Positions 53,383-62,963 of a stretch of 64,000 bases of DNA are shown here, in pieces. The notes under the pieces were generated by a model that did no database searches, had not been told where the DNA came from, and saw only the letters and a list, made by a program, of their open reading frames with translations. The DNA is from an uncultured Ruminococcus sp. (GTDB lineage Bacteria > Bacillota > Clostridia > Oscillospirales > Acutalibacteraceae): the NCBI GenBank assembly GCA_902762615.1, contig CACWOX010000015.1, positions 41,505 through 105,504 of the forward strand, read 5' to 3'. The first letter of the stretch is position 1. Each line of letters begins with the position of its first letter. Position numbers and translations under genes: made by a program.

Positions 53383-55893
53383 TTATCCCACAGGTGCCTG
53401 TGTGGTCATTTTAGTGGTTTTTTCGGTTTCCTTTTCGGTCGCCTTCGTGGTTTCAGACTCGGTCGTGGCTTCCGTTGTGGATTCGGTGGTGGTCGTTGTC
53501 GTGCGGAACGAGCTGGAATCGGCAAGCAGAGCGGTGAATGACTTGGTCATGGAGCCTCCGCCGTGTATCGGACAGACCGGCAGTGAAGAGTTGCGCGAAT
53601 AGTAGCCGGTAGCGGTGGAATGACAGTTGCCGCTTGCGAAACCGCCCGTCACAGTGCAGTAGGAACGCGCCACTACGTTTTTGCTGAGATTGAAGCGCTT
53701 GGAGGGCAGTCCCTTGTGCGCCGCTCGCATGACGTATGTCCACGCCTGCATCGCGTAGTTGGCGGTGTATTCCAGACGCTTGTTGTCGGCGTATCCGTAC
53801 CAGCACGCGCCCACGTAATAAGGCGTGCCTCCGCAGAAGTAACGGTCCTTGACGTCACTGGTGGTACCGGTCTTGCCGAAGGTGTCAAATCCGCTGATTT
53901 TGGCGCTGCGAGCCGTACCGCTTGAGCCGTTGACAGGGGCTAAAAGCATACGGTTCATAATCGAAGCCGCGTCCTCCGTCATGACTCTGACGCCGCGTGC
54001 GGTGGTGTTTTCCAGCACGGTATTGCCCTGCTGGTCTGTGACCAGCGAGTAGGTGGCAGGGGAGTAATAAACGCCGCCGCTGCCGAACATGACGTAAGCC
54101 GCCGCCATTTCAAGCACCGTTACGCCGTCGGTTAGAGCGCCGACCGACATAGGCGCCAAGTTGTTGTCTTTTTCGTTGAGCTTGATGGAAAGTCGCTCGG
54201 TGAGGAACTGATAGCTCTTCTGGGGCGTCATATAGCGCACGATTCTCGCGGCGACGCAGTTTGCCGAAATTTCCAGACCCTTGACGACCGGAATATTGCC
54301 CCTGTAGCGGCGGCTGTCGTTTCTGGGCCATTTGATGGTCTTTCCGTTGTCTCTGATGGTCATTTGCTCGTCCGTTACGGGCGTGGAGAATTCAATGACT
54401 CCCAGCTCCACCGCAAGACCGTAGGCGCTGAGCGGCTTGATTGCCGAACCCGGCTGACGGCGTGACTGCGAGGCGTGGTTCTGGATTCGGTTGGCGTTCT
54501 TTTCGCCGCGTGCGCCGACGATCGCCTTGACCTCGCCGTTGTAATTGAGGATGGCGATAGCGCACTGAGGCTGAATGGAACGGGGGAACTTGCGCCAGTA
54601 CTGGGTGTTGTTGCCGGTCTTGTTTTTGTAGATGGCTTCCGCCTTTTCCTGAAGATCTATGTCAACATTGGCGTAAATATTGAAGCCGCCGTTGTACATC
54701 TGGAATCTCGCTTCGCTTTCGGTCAGACCGTTGCGCTTTTGCAGATCCTTTACCACATCGGTGAATATCTGCTCGGTGTACCAGCTCCAGTATTTGGTGA
54801 CGGCGTTCTGATTTTTCGCCGCGTAGTTGAGCCTTGACAGGTAGTCGTCCTCGCGGGCTTCCTCGTATTCCGTCTTGGAGATAAATCCGTTCTCGTACAT
54901 CTTTTTGAGCACATAGCGCTGACGCTTCTGGTTCTCCTCGGGATGGTAGAAGGGGTTGTATTTCGACGGATACTGCGTGATGCCGACAATGGCAGCCGAT
55001 TCCGCGAGTGTCAGATCCTTGGCGTTCTTGCCGAAATAGGTCTGTGACGCGGTCTGAATGCCGTTGCAGCCGTTGCCGAGCGCGATGACGTTGAGATACG
55101 CCTCCAGCACCTGCGGCTTGGTGTATTTCTTTTCCAGCTCGAGGGCTTTGAATATTTCCTTGAGCTTACGGTTGACGCTGTGGGCGTCCTCCTGTGTGAC
55201 GTTCTTGATAAGCTGCTGCGTGATGGTGGAGCCGCCGCGGTCGCTCTTGGAAAGACCGAGGAACATATTGGCAAAAGCGAAGGTCGTGCTCTTCCAGTCA
55301 ACGCCGTGGTGCTTCCAGAAGCGTTCGTCCTCGACAGCCACAACCGCGTCCTTGGTGTACTGGGTCATTTCGTCGTAATCGACCCATTCGCGGTTTTCCG
55401 TGCCGTGCATGGTCTCGTATTTGATCATGTTCTGGTCGCTGTCGTAGGCGAAAATCGTGGTGGTGTAGTTGAGCTTGAGCTGCGTCAGGTCAATATCGCT
55501 GACGCTCTTGTCGAGGAACGCCAGCACGTAGATCATTGCCGTAGCGCCCACAATGCAGGTGGTGATCACCATGATCAGCATCAGCGTGGCAAGCGTCTTG
55601 GCAATGTAACCGCCCGAGCAAAGGAGCAGTCTGACCCACGCCGGTCTGCCTGACTTATCCTCCCGTCTGCCCGACTTGTCCTCCCGTCTGTCCGACTTAT
55701 CCTCCCGTCTGCCGCGTTCCGGCGAAGGTTCCCTGCCCGAAGAGGAGTAAGACCTGACGCCGCTCCGGCTGCCGGAACGTCTCGCTCCGCCCGCGGATGC
55801 CTTGCCGGAATTGCCCTTGAAACCGTCGGCAGCCTTGCCGATGCCGTCCCTGACCTTTCTGGAAAAACTGTCAAATGAGTCCTGAAATCCCAT
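53383..55893 (-). CDS. Class A penicillin-binding protein (transglycosylase/transpeptidase)
   Basis: An 836-residue bifunctional peptidoglycan synthase. A basic, Ser/Arg/Asp-rich cytoplasmic tail (1-90, with a tandem SDRREDKSGRREDKSG motif) precedes one membrane helix near 95-122. The GT51 domain follows (VEDERFWKHHGVDWKSTTFAF near 197, GGSTITQQLIKNVTQ near 228), then the transpeptidase with active-site SxxK in SRRQPGSAIKPLSAY near 472-486, SANC near 530 and KTGTT near 675. The C-terminus is a low-complexity Thr/Glu tail from about 795, likely wall-spanning or glycosylated. Confidence 0.95.
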   Translation of the reverse strand: MGFQDSFDSFSRKVRDGIGKAADGFKGNSGKASAGGARRSGSRSGVRSYSSSGREPSPERGRREDKSDRREDKSGRREDKSGRPAWVRLLLCSGGYIAKTLATLMLIMVITTCIVGATAMIYVLAFLDKSVSDIDLTQLKLNYTTTIFAYDSDQNMIKYETMHGTENREWVDYDEMTQYTKDAVVAVEDERFWKHHGVDWKSTTFAFANMFLGLSKSDRGGSTITQQLIKNVTQEDAHSVNRKLKEIFKALELEKKYTKPQVLEAYLNVIALGNGCNGIQTASQTYFGKNAKDLTLAESAAIVGITQYPSKYNPFYHPEENQKRQRYVLKKMYENGFISKTEYEEAREDDYLSRLNYAAKNQNAVTKYWSWYTEQIFTDVVKDLQKRNGLTESEARFQMYNGGFNIYANVDIDLQEKAEAIYKNKTGNNTQYWRKFPRSIQPQCAIAILNYNGEVKAIVGARGEKNANRIQNHASQSRRQPGSAIKPLSAYGLAVELGVIEFSTPVTDEQMTIRDNGKTIKWPRNDSRRYRGNIPVVKGLEISANCVAARIVRYMTPQKSYQFLTERLSIKLNEKDNNLAPMSVGALTDGVTVLEMAAAYVMFGSGGVYYSPATYSLVTDQQGNTVLENTTARGVRVMTEDAASIMNRMLLAPVNGSSGTARSAKISGFDTFGKTGTTSDVKDRYFCGGTPYYVGACWYGYADNKRLEYTANYAMQAWTYVMRAAHKGLPSKRFNLSKNVVARSYCTVTGGFASGNCHSTATGYYSRNSSLPVCPIHGGGSMTKSFTALLADSSSFRTTTTTTESTTEATTESETTKATEKETEKTTKMTTQAPVG

Positions 55894-56114
55894 TTAAAAT
55901 ATCGCCTCCCGATGATTGTCGGAAAAAAGAGTAAATTATCCTGTTAATTATAACACATAAATCCGACAGTTGCACACATTTATAAAAGATTTAATAATTT
56001 TGTAACTATTGATAATTCCCCATCATTATACCGTAAATTTTTTGAGGATTCAATCATTAAAAATGTAAAATTATTATGATGGATAAAGCCGATCCATATA
56101 AAAAAACAAAAAAA

Positions 56115-56155
56115 ACGGCGGGGAGCAGTCCATTTCAGAGCTTGCTCTCCGCCGT
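56115..56155 (-). terminator. Terminator of the SASP gene
   Basis: On the minus strand ACGGCGGAGAGCA (56143-56155) pairs with TGCTCCCCGCCGT (56115-56127) with one mismatch; eight T residues follow. Confidence 0.85.
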
Positions 56156-56272
56156 ATTCTGTTAATTCGCAAAGAACTTTTCGGGAGTATTCATACGGAT
56201 TGTTCAAAGCCCGAAGAGCGTTATTTCTGCCCAAAAGGCAGAGGTTTTAAAGACGGCATGCATGCCGCGAGG

Positions 56273-56473
56273 TTACTTTACGCTGTTTTCGTAGGATTCG
56301 ATCATCTTTTTGACCATCTGACCGCCGATGCTGCCCGCCTCGCGGGAAGTGAGATGACCGTTATAGCCCTGCTTGAGGTTAACGCCGACTTCGTTTGCGG
56401 CTTCCATTTTAAATCTGTCAAGGGCTTCTCTTGCCTCGGGGACAACGATTCTGTTGCTTGATTTGTTTGCCAT
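56273..56473 (-). CDS. Alpha/beta-type small acid-soluble spore protein
   Basis: A 66-residue SASP that coats DNA in the dormant spore. It has both family signatures: the germination-protease region FKMEAANEVGV near 21-31 and the C-terminal DNA-binding block GYNGHLTSREAGSIGGQMVKKMI near 36-58. The ATG at 56473 follows AAAGGAG. About 80 bases upstream, TGCAATA and CATATAT spaced 17 apart resemble a forespore sigma-G promoter, which would fit. It is a strong sign of true endospore formation. Confidence 0.95.
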   Translation of the reverse strand: MANKSSNRIVVPEAREALDRFKMEAANEVGVNLKQGYNGHLTSREAGSIGGQMVKKMIESYENSVK

Positions 56474-56592
56474 AATACAACAGCACTCCTTTAATATATT
56501 CTGAATTTGTTTGTCCGTGCGCCGCAGTAATATTGTGCGTTGGACATCACGAATATATGAATGGAATTTTTTGTGATATTGCATAAGTCAAA

Positions 56593-59370
56593 CTATCTGC
56601 ATTTGACAGAAACATAAATTTTCGGGTATTCCCATACCGCTAGCTGAATGAGCAGCAGAATGCCGACGGCGCACCATTCCCTGACACTGAGAGCGACAAA
56701 GCCCATCAAGCCCGAAACCCACGGCAATGTGATCATCAGAACAATGACAGCCGCGATAAACAATACGCTGAGCAGCATTTTGTAATTGCGGAAAATTCCG
56801 GCGGAAGCCAGCGGCTTTTCAGAGCGTGAACAGAACGCGTGAAGCGCAAGCCCCAGACCCATCGCGGCAAAAGCCATCGTATCGGCTGTCCTGCCGCCGC
56901 TGCCCGCGATGACGCGGAAATAACCGCATCCGATCAGATAGGCTGTTATCGAATTGAATACTATGTAAAGTCCCGCTATCCAGATACGGTAGCTTTCAAA
57001 TTTGCCAATCAGAATGCCGTTGTTGTCGTCAGGCATTTTTTTCATAATATCCTTCTGCGCGGGCTCATCGGCAAAGCAGGGCTGCACAAAGAGGAACAGC
57101 ATCAGATTGAGCAGCGCCAGCGGGAGCAGCCCCAGCATATTGACGTCAAAGAGCATGACCCCGAGGATCACGAGCACCGTTTCGGCAATAGAGCATGTCA
57201 CGCTGAATTCGGTGAGATTTCTCAGGTTTTTTCTTATGCGTCTGCCCTGTTTGATCATCGAGGAGAAATTGACAAAGCTGCTGTCGGACAGCGTGATGTC
57301 GGCAGCGTCAACGGCAACGTCGGTGGCGGTCGCCTCCACCGAGCAGCTGATGTCGGCTTTGTGAAGAGCAGGAGCGTCGGTCATGCCACCTGCGGTCATC
57401 AGGACGCATGCGCCCTTTGACTGCCAGCATTTGATAATGCGCACCTTGTCCTCGGGCGTAATGCGGGCGAATACCGAGTATCTGCCGATGCATTTGCACA
57501 GCCTGTCGTCCGGAATGGCAGCAAGCTCTTCGCCGGTCATCACACCCTCGCCGTCGCGGAGAATATGCAGCCTGCGCGCGAGCGAAGCGGCTGTTTCAGG
57601 GTGATCGCCGGTGATCATCACAGTGCGGATGCCGGCTTCGGTGCAGATGTCGATTGCCTCTCCCACGTCCTCACGGCACGGGTCGTCCAGCCCCAGCAGT
57701 CCGATGAATGTCAGGTTATGCTCGACTGTCTCGGGCGTGATCTTTTCGGGCAGCTGATCGAGCGACTGCACCGCCACGGCGATCACTCTCAGCCCGTCGT
57801 CAAACATCGCCTTCGCCTGCCGGTCGATTTCGTCCGTATCGAGCTCGACGCACCGGGATATCAGCACATCGGGAGCGCCCTTGGTAACGGTCATGTAAAT
57901 GCCGTCTACCTCGTAGATGACGGTCATGAGCCTGCGTGAAGCGTCAAAAGGAATCTCGGCGCACCGCGGGTACCGATCGAACAGTTCGTGAATATTGCCG
58001 CCGTTGCCGACATAAGCCCTGATGATGGCGGTTTCGGTGCGGTCTCCGGCTGCGATCTCGCTGCCGCTGTCGCTGTCGGAATCGAACATGATCTTGCTGT
58101 CACAGCACAGAGCGCAGCAGCGCATGAGATATTTCATATCGTCCGACCAGAAGCCCTCGTTCACGTCTGCCGGAGAATCGCCTGCCGGCCATGCCTTCAC
58201 CAGACTGAGCATATCGTGTGTCAGCGTGCCGGATTTGTCGGTGCAGATGACCGATGTGCAGCCGATCATCTCGGTCTTTTTGAATCGGTGCAGCATAATG
58301 CCGTCTTTTCTGAGAATGGCAATGCCCTTGGCGATGGAGCGCATGACGTTCTGGGGCAGACCCACCGGAACGGTGCAGAGCACAAGCGTCAGGAAGAACA
58401 GAATCCCGTCGAACAGAGCGTCCGCGCCGGAATGCCCCTGCATGGTCTTGAGGTAGTCGGGAATGACCTCGAAATTCGCCGTTACAAAGCGCCTGATTTC
58501 GTCGTAGCCGATGAGAAGCGATCTGAGGTCAAGTCCGAGCGCGTAAATGGAAAGCACCGAAATCACAGTGCAAAGCAACAGCCACACGCCGAACGACCGG
58601 ATGCTGAGGGCATTTTTGACCAGAGGGGAGCGATTGCTGATGAGTTTCGGACGCCTGCCGTGTTTTTTGGCAAGCTCGGTGCGGGAACCGGTCTCGGTGA
58701 CGATCATAACAGCCCTTCCGGTCACCGCGACAGTTCCGGCGTAAGCCATATTGCAGCGCTGACCTATCGGCGTCTCCTCGGGAAGCACGGCGCCGGAATC
58801 CTTGAGTGCGGGGGTATCGTCGCCGGTAATGACGCGTTCGTCGCACATAAACGATCGTGTGATGAGCAGTCTGCCGTCGGCAGGAATAATGTCGCCTACT
58901 TCAAGCTGTATAATATCGCCGGGAACGAGTTCCTCGGTAAGTATTTCCTTGATCAGCCCGTTGCGCCGCACCCTGACAAAGGTCAGAGCGCTGCGTTTGA
59001 TGTCCACAATGGTGCTGTTTGCGGAGACCTCTCTTGCAGAGCGGACGATATCGAGTATAAAGGTGGAGAGCATGAGCGCTCCCGCGTAAACCAGATTGAC
59101 GATGAGCGATGTCCTGTCGAATTCTCCGGCGTAAAAATTGCCTATATTGACCGCGGCGGAAAGACCCGAAATCAGAATCAGAACGATGCTGAGAGGTGAG
59201 AGCAGCTTGCTCATAAACACCGTAAAACCGGATCTTTTGCGCGTGGTAACCATCGTATTCACACCGAAGGCTGACCTGCGGACGCCCGCGTTGAGATCAG
59301 TCAGTCCTCTTTTGGGCTGAGAGTCAAGTTCTTTTGCAACATTTTCCCTGTCGGCACTGTGCCATACCAT
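56593..59370 (-). CDS. P-type cation ATPase homologue with altered catalytic motifs
   Basis: A 925-residue protein with the full P2-type layout: N-terminal cytoplasmic tail, two TM pairs, actuator, P and N domains and a six-helix C-terminal membrane bundle. However, the invariant motifs are changed: TGES reads TGDD near 180, the M4 PEGLP reads PVGLP near 335, DKTGT reads DKSGT near 377 (phosphorylated Asp kept), GDGVND reads AGGMTD near 659, and the M6 NLVTDG region reads NLMLFLF near 755. The KGAP of the N domain and TGDH near 600 remain. Loss of both ion-binding helices' acidic groups argues against ordinary Ca or Mg transport. The ATG at 59370 follows GAGGAGGA. Confidence 0.85.
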   Translation of the reverse strand: MVWHSADRENVAKELDSQPKRGLTDLNAGVRRSAFGVNTMVTTRKRSGFTVFMSKLLSPLSIVLILISGLSAAVNIGNFYAGEFDRTSLIVNLVYAGALMLSTFILDIVRSAREVSANSTIVDIKRSALTFVRVRRNGLIKEILTEELVPGDIIQLEVGDIIPADGRLLITRSFMCDERVITGDDTPALKDSGAVLPEETPIGQRCNMAYAGTVAVTGRAVMIVTETGSRTELAKKHGRRPKLISNRSPLVKNALSIRSFGVWLLLCTVISVLSIYALGLDLRSLLIGYDEIRRFVTANFEVIPDYLKTMQGHSGADALFDGILFFLTLVLCTVPVGLPQNVMRSIAKGIAILRKDGIMLHRFKKTEMIGCTSVICTDKSGTLTHDMLSLVKAWPAGDSPADVNEGFWSDDMKYLMRCCALCCDSKIMFDSDSDSGSEIAAGDRTETAIIRAYVGNGGNIHELFDRYPRCAEIPFDASRRLMTVIYEVDGIYMTVTKGAPDVLISRCVELDTDEIDRQAKAMFDDGLRVIAVAVQSLDQLPEKITPETVEHNLTFIGLLGLDDPCREDVGEAIDICTEAGIRTVMITGDHPETAASLARRLHILRDGEGVMTGEELAAIPDDRLCKCIGRYSVFARITPEDKVRIIKCWQSKGACVLMTAGGMTDAPALHKADISCSVEATATDVAVDAADITLSDSSFVNFSSMIKQGRRIRKNLRNLTEFSVTCSIAETVLVILGVMLFDVNMLGLLPLALLNLMLFLFVQPCFADEPAQKDIMKKMPDDNNGILIGKFESYRIWIAGLYIVFNSITAYLIGCGYFRVIAGSGGRTADTMAFAAMGLGLALHAFCSRSEKPLASAGIFRNYKMLLSVLFIAAVIVLMITLPWVSGLMGFVALSVREWCAVGILLLIQLAVWEYPKIYVSVKCR

Positions 59371-59606
59371 AATATAAAGAATCCTCCTCACAACATATTT
59401 AAAAAAACAGCTTCAAATATCAGTATATAAACAATAGTTTATATTTTATCAAAGTATTTGAAATATTTCAAGTATATAATTAAATATATTGCATTAACTT
59501 GCTATTGAACCACTTCTTTCACGCAAATTGCAATGTCATGAATCATAATTAGCGCATTGCACTAAAAACACATCGGCTTCTTGTGCAGTATTCTGCTGTT
59601 TACCAT

Positions 59607-59636
59607 TTGACAATATGATTACAAATATGTTATAAT
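59607..59636 (+). promoter_or_regulatory. Sigma-A promoter of the CHAP-like secreted protein gene
   Basis: A perfect TTGACA (59607-59612), an 18-base spacer and a perfect TATAAT (59631-59636), 49 bases before the ATG. The rest of the 59371-59684 gap is AT-rich, and nothing else was found in it. Confidence 0.75.
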
Positions 59637-59684
59637 TCAATTGTTGGCTGTAATTCTTTCGTAATTTTTGGAGGATTCGTTGAT

Positions 59685-61457
59685 ATGAAGAAAAGAATCA
59701 TTTCATTTGCAATTATCATTGTCACACTGCTGTGTGTGATACCCTTCGGTTCGTTTACCGAAGTAAATGCAAAAGCAATGAGCAACGCAAGCGCGCTGAC
59801 TGCCATAACATATAACAAAGGGACATATGTATCGCTTACCAAGATGACGATATACAAAAATTATGACGGAAAGAAATCCACCGGCAAGAGCATTCCGACG
59901 GGTACGTCATTCAACGCGGCTTCGGTCCACGGTCAGTTCGGCAAGGTCACTTACAAGGGAACGACAGGCTGGGTCGACCTGAGCTATGCCTACAACAGCA
60001 AGAACACCGTCAACGTCAGCGCAAGGCTCAACATGCTGCGCAAGAAATTCCCGGCAGGCAAATACTGGAATAAGCCCTCGTCCGACAAGAACAATCCCGA
60101 CGGATACACCGATGTCCCCTGTGCCAACGGTCATAAGGACAAGCGCTGCAATTATTTTGACGGGACATGCCAGTGCCACGGCTTTTCCATCAGGCTGGGC
60201 TACGATCTTTTCGGCATTCATCCCTATTACTGGGAGCGTCATTATGATCTCAGCAAGGTCAAGGTAGGCGACCTTATCCGTTACCGCGGACATCACACCG
60301 TTATGATCACAGGCGTATACAAGACATATTTTACGGTTGCCGACTGCAACTGGATGTACCATTGCGGCATAGAGTGGGACCGCAAAATGGACAAGAGCTA
60401 TTTCTCCTTCTACAAGAACAACAAGAACGACGGCATTTATCATTGCCCCACCAACGGCGGCTACATATTTAAAAAGACCGCCACCACCACAACCACCACC
60501 ACAAAGAAGGCGACTACCACCAAGAAAGCGACTACTACTACAACCAAGAAAGCGACTACCACTACTACCACAACAACCACCGCAGCCGTGACCACTTCGA
60601 CAACCCGTTCCGCCTCGGTCGTGTTGGGTCAGGTCAGCAGCACATCCAAATTCGTGCTTACCACCAAGCTTTCGGTTCAGGGCAGCAGCACGGCGGTGCT
60701 TGCCAAGTCAGCGGACGAGCTTTATACGGCGAAGGGCGTGACCAAGGACGGCGTGACTTCCTTCACATTCAATGCGCCGGCAGGCAAATATCCCGAGCTT
60801 GTCATTATAGTGGACGGCTGCGAGGAGTACTGTTTGGACGATTTCACCTTAGGCAAGGACAGTCTGCCGGGCACGGTCAAGGTAGTTAAAGCCGAGACAA
60901 AGGCGGCAGGCACAACGGAACTCAAAATCACCTCACAGCCGGCAAATGTGTCTGTCAAATCGGGCGACGACGCGACCTTCTCACTCAAGGCGGCAGGCGT
61001 GGGACTGAAATACCAGTGGTATTACAGGAAATCCGGCGAGACGGTGTGGACACTCTGGAAGGGACGAATAGCGCCCACCTTCACCGTAGCCTCCAACGAC
61101 AGCTGGAACGGCATGCAGGTGCGCTGCAAGATCACCGACGGCAACGGCAAATCCGTCACATCGTCAACCGTAAAGGTCACCGTCGGAATTAATATAACCA
61201 AGCAGCCGGCAAACGTCACAGTCAAGTCGGGAGCCGACGCGACCTTCTCGCTCAAAGCGACAGGCGCGGGACTCAAATATCAGTGGTATTACAGGAAATC
61301 CGGCGATACCGCGTGGACACTCTGGAAGGGACGCATAGCGCCCACCTTCACAGTAGCTTCCAATGACAGCTGGAACGGAATGGCAGTCTACTGCATGATC
61401 ACAGATGCAAACGGCAAGTCTCTCCAATCCGGTCAGGCAAAGGTAACGCTGAAATAA
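59685..61457 (+). CDS. Secreted SH3/CHAP-like cysteine amidase with Thr-rich linker and two Ig-like repeats
   Basis: A 590-residue exported protein. A signal peptide (1-30) precedes a bacterial SH3-like segment (about 40-105, YKGTTGWVDLSYAYN). A CHAP/NlpC-like domain spans about 115-270, with candidate nucleophile Cys in GTCQCHGFS near 162-164, a histidine in YRGHHTVMITGV near 203 and VADCN near 221, suggesting peptidoglycan amide cleavage. A Thr/Lys linker (TTTTTTTKKATTTKK pattern, 268-305) separates a beta-rich domain from two nearly identical ~88-residue Ig-like repeats (412-500 and 502-590, each with PANV.VKSG...LKYQWYYRKSG). Cys/His assignment is by eye; a carbohydrate- or protein-binding role for the repeats is inferred. 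Confidence 0.78.
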   Translation: MKKRIISFAIIIVTLLCVIPFGSFTEVNAKAMSNASALTAITYNKGTYVSLTKMTIYKNYDGKKSTGKSIPTGTSFNAASVHGQFGKVTYKGTTGWVDLSYAYNSKNTVNVSARLNMLRKKFPAGKYWNKPSSDKNNPDGYTDVPCANGHKDKRCNYFDGTCQCHGFSIRLGYDLFGIHPYYWERHYDLSKVKVGDLIRYRGHHTVMITGVYKTYFTVADCNWMYHCGIEWDRKMDKSYFSFYKNNKNDGIYHCPTNGGYIFKKTATTTTTTTKKATTTKKATTTTTKKATTTTTTTTTAAVTTSTTRSASVVLGQVSSTSKFVLTTKLSVQGSSTAVLAKSADELYTAKGVTKDGVTSFTFNAPAGKYPELVIIVDGCEEYCLDDFTLGKDSLPGTVKVVKAETKAAGTTELKITSQPANVSVKSGDDATFSLKAAGVGLKYQWYYRKSGETVWTLWKGRIAPTFTVASNDSWNGMQVRCKITDGNGKSVTSSTVKVTVGINITKQPANVTVKSGADATFSLKATGAGLKYQWYYRKSGDTAWTLWKGRIAPTFTVASNDSWNGMAVYCMITDANGKSLQSGQAKVTLK

Positions 61458-61493
61458 TTATAACGATCGGCAAAAGCACTGGAGAGCGGAAAT

Positions 61494-62360
61494 ATGGAAT
61501 GGAGAGACCGTCAGGGACATCACATAAGCGACGGAGACGAAGAGGATCGCTCGCTGCGTTTTCTGTACGAAACAAAGTGCGGCAATATTCTGTTAAAGCC
61601 GCTGATCAGGAAGCCTGTTTCTGATTTTGTCGGCTGGCTGATGCAGCGGAGAATATCCTCACTGTGGATAGGGAAATTCCTCAAGAGCAGCCATATCGAC
61701 ATGAGTGAATATGAAAACAGGAAATTCACATCCTTCAATGATTTTTTTACCCGAAGGATCCGTCCCGAATGTCGCCCTGTTGACAGTACACCCGAGCATT
61801 TTATATCCCCGTGTGACTGCAAGCTGACCGTTTTTCCGATCAATGAGGATTCGACTTTCCACATCAAAGGCGGCAGATACACCGCAGAGCAGCTGCTTCG
61901 CAGCAAGGCGCTTGCCGATGCCTACTCGGGCGGAATGCTTCTTGTATTCCGGCTGACAGTGGACGATTACCACAGATATTGTTATCCGGACAGCGGGGCG
62001 AAAGAGGAAAACATACACATTCCGGGCGTTTATTACACGGTGAATCCCATTGCCTTCAAGCGTCACGCTGTATTTAAAGAGAACACCCGTGAATACACCC
62101 TGCTTCACAGCGACAACTTCGATGATCTTATCATAATGGAGGTCGGGGCGACGCTGGTGGGCAGGATATCCAATCTCCACGGAGCAAGACAGGTCAAAAG
62201 GGGAGAGGAAAAAGGGCACTTCGACTTTGGCGGAAGCACGATAGTTGTCATGGTCAAGCCGAATGTCCTGCAAATTGACGAGGATATTCTGCGCAATCAA
62301 TCCGAAGGCTGCGAAACCGTAGTGAAGTACGGTGAGCGGATCGGTACAAAAATAATGTGA
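61494..62360 (+). CDS. psd: Phosphatidylserine decarboxylase
   Basis: A 288-residue pyruvoyl enzyme turning phosphatidylserine into phosphatidylethanolamine. The self-cleavage site is FGGST near 244-248, in place of the LGST of many bacteria; the Ser becomes the pyruvoyl group. Supporting residues are SPCDCKL near 102, DDYHRYCYP near 157 and the RRIRPE motif near 85. No phosphatidylserine synthase gene is in the window. It starts 37 bases after the CHAP-like gene and ends at a terminator, so it is probably cotranscribed with it. Confidence 0.9.
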   Translation: MEWRDRQGHHISDGDEEDRSLRFLYETKCGNILLKPLIRKPVSDFVGWLMQRRISSLWIGKFLKSSHIDMSEYENRKFTSFNDFFTRRIRPECRPVDSTPEHFISPCDCKLTVFPINEDSTFHIKGGRYTAEQLLRSKALADAYSGGMLLVFRLTVDDYHRYCYPDSGAKEENIHIPGVYYTVNPIAFKRHAVFKENTREYTLLHSDNFDDLIIMEVGATLVGRISNLHGARQVKRGEEKGHFDFGGSTIVVMVKPNVLQIDEDILRNQSEGCETVVKYGERIGTKIM

Positions 62361-62361
62361 C

Positions 62362-62405
62362 AAAACCTCCGTGGAGCATGTTTTCAGCAGCTTCACGGAG
62401 GTTTT
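62362..62405 (+). terminator. Terminator of psd
   Basis: AAAACCTCCGTG (62362-62373) pairs perfectly with CACGGAGGTTTT (62394-62405), directly after the psd stop. It also marks the limit of host genes before the phage-like module. Confidence 0.8.
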
Positions 62406-62461
62406 CAGGTTACAAACAATTCAATAATCAGTCTGAATCATCCATCGCGTCAAATAAAAAA

Positions 62462-62511
62462 AGCCCCATCGTCCTCCATTGATCATAATATCATTCGAGG
62501 ATGATGGAGCT
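62462..62511 (-). terminator. Terminator of the phage lysis module
   Basis: On the minus strand AGCTCCATCATCCTC (62497-62511) pairs, with two mismatches, with GAGGACGATGGGGCT (62462-62476); TTTTTTT follows. The upstream arm overlaps the holin stop codon. Confidence 0.8.
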
Positions 62512-62719
62512 AATTTTGGTCTTCGCCGTTTCTGCCTGCGTCAACCATTCCTTCGCCGAGAATATAGGCGATGACCGAACCGCCAGACATTATCACAGCC
62601 GCGACCTGCGTTGCCACGCTGTCGGAAACGCCGAAGGCAAGCAGCACAGGCATTATGAAACCCGCGACCGCAGCCCAGAATTTTCTGCTGCTGAGTTTTC
62701 TTTTCCAGTTAATTTTCAT
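62510..62719 (-). CDS. Phage holin-like membrane protein
   Basis: A 69-residue protein: MKINWKRKLSSRKFWAAVAG, then two hydrophobic stretches (about 14-30 and 38-55) and a charged tail. The MKINWK start and size are those of phage holins that release the endolysin or depolarise the membrane. It is last in a minus-strand lysis module, overlapping the upstream gene by four bases. Confidence 0.8.
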   Translation of the reverse strand: MKINWKRKLSSRKFWAAVAGFIMPVLLAFGVSDSVATQVAAVIMSGGSVIAYILGEGMVDAGRNGEDQN

Positions 62720-62961
62720 CCGCCATGCCTTCTTTCGAGATCGTCAATTCTGTGATGAGCCTGTTCGATTTTCTCTTCCTGAAGAGAAACCGCTTTTTCC
62801 AAAGCATAAGTCCGCTCAATGACGGCATTGTGCTTGTCCTGCTTTTTTTCAAGCTGCTCGATTCGGTAAGCGGTGAGCTTGTTGCCCGCAAAAATACCGC
62901 CGAAGGTGCCAAGAGCACTGCCGAGCAGCGTTATAATTGATACAACTATTTCGGTTTCCAT
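62716..62961 (-). CDS. Phage XhlA-like membrane/coiled-coil protein
   Basis: An 81-residue protein with an N-terminal membrane helix (VVSIITLLGSALGTFGGIFAG, about 6-26) and a C-terminal coiled coil (YRIEQLEKKQDKHNAVIERTYALEKAVSLQEEKIEQ). The layout matches small XhlA/haemolysin-type accessory lysis proteins. It starts 3 bases after the endolysin stop and overlaps the holin start, so the three are coupled. Confidence 0.7.
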   Translation of the reverse strand: METEIVVSIITLLGSALGTFGGIFAGNKLTAYRIEQLEKKQDKHNAVIERTYALEKAVSLQEEKIEQAHHRIDDLERRHGG

Positions 62962-62963
62962 CT

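Noticed and set aside
55980..56234. Minus-strand ORF of 84 codons between the PBP and SASP genes
   Set aside because: It runs across the SASP terminator hairpin and AT-rich DNA with no ribosome site.
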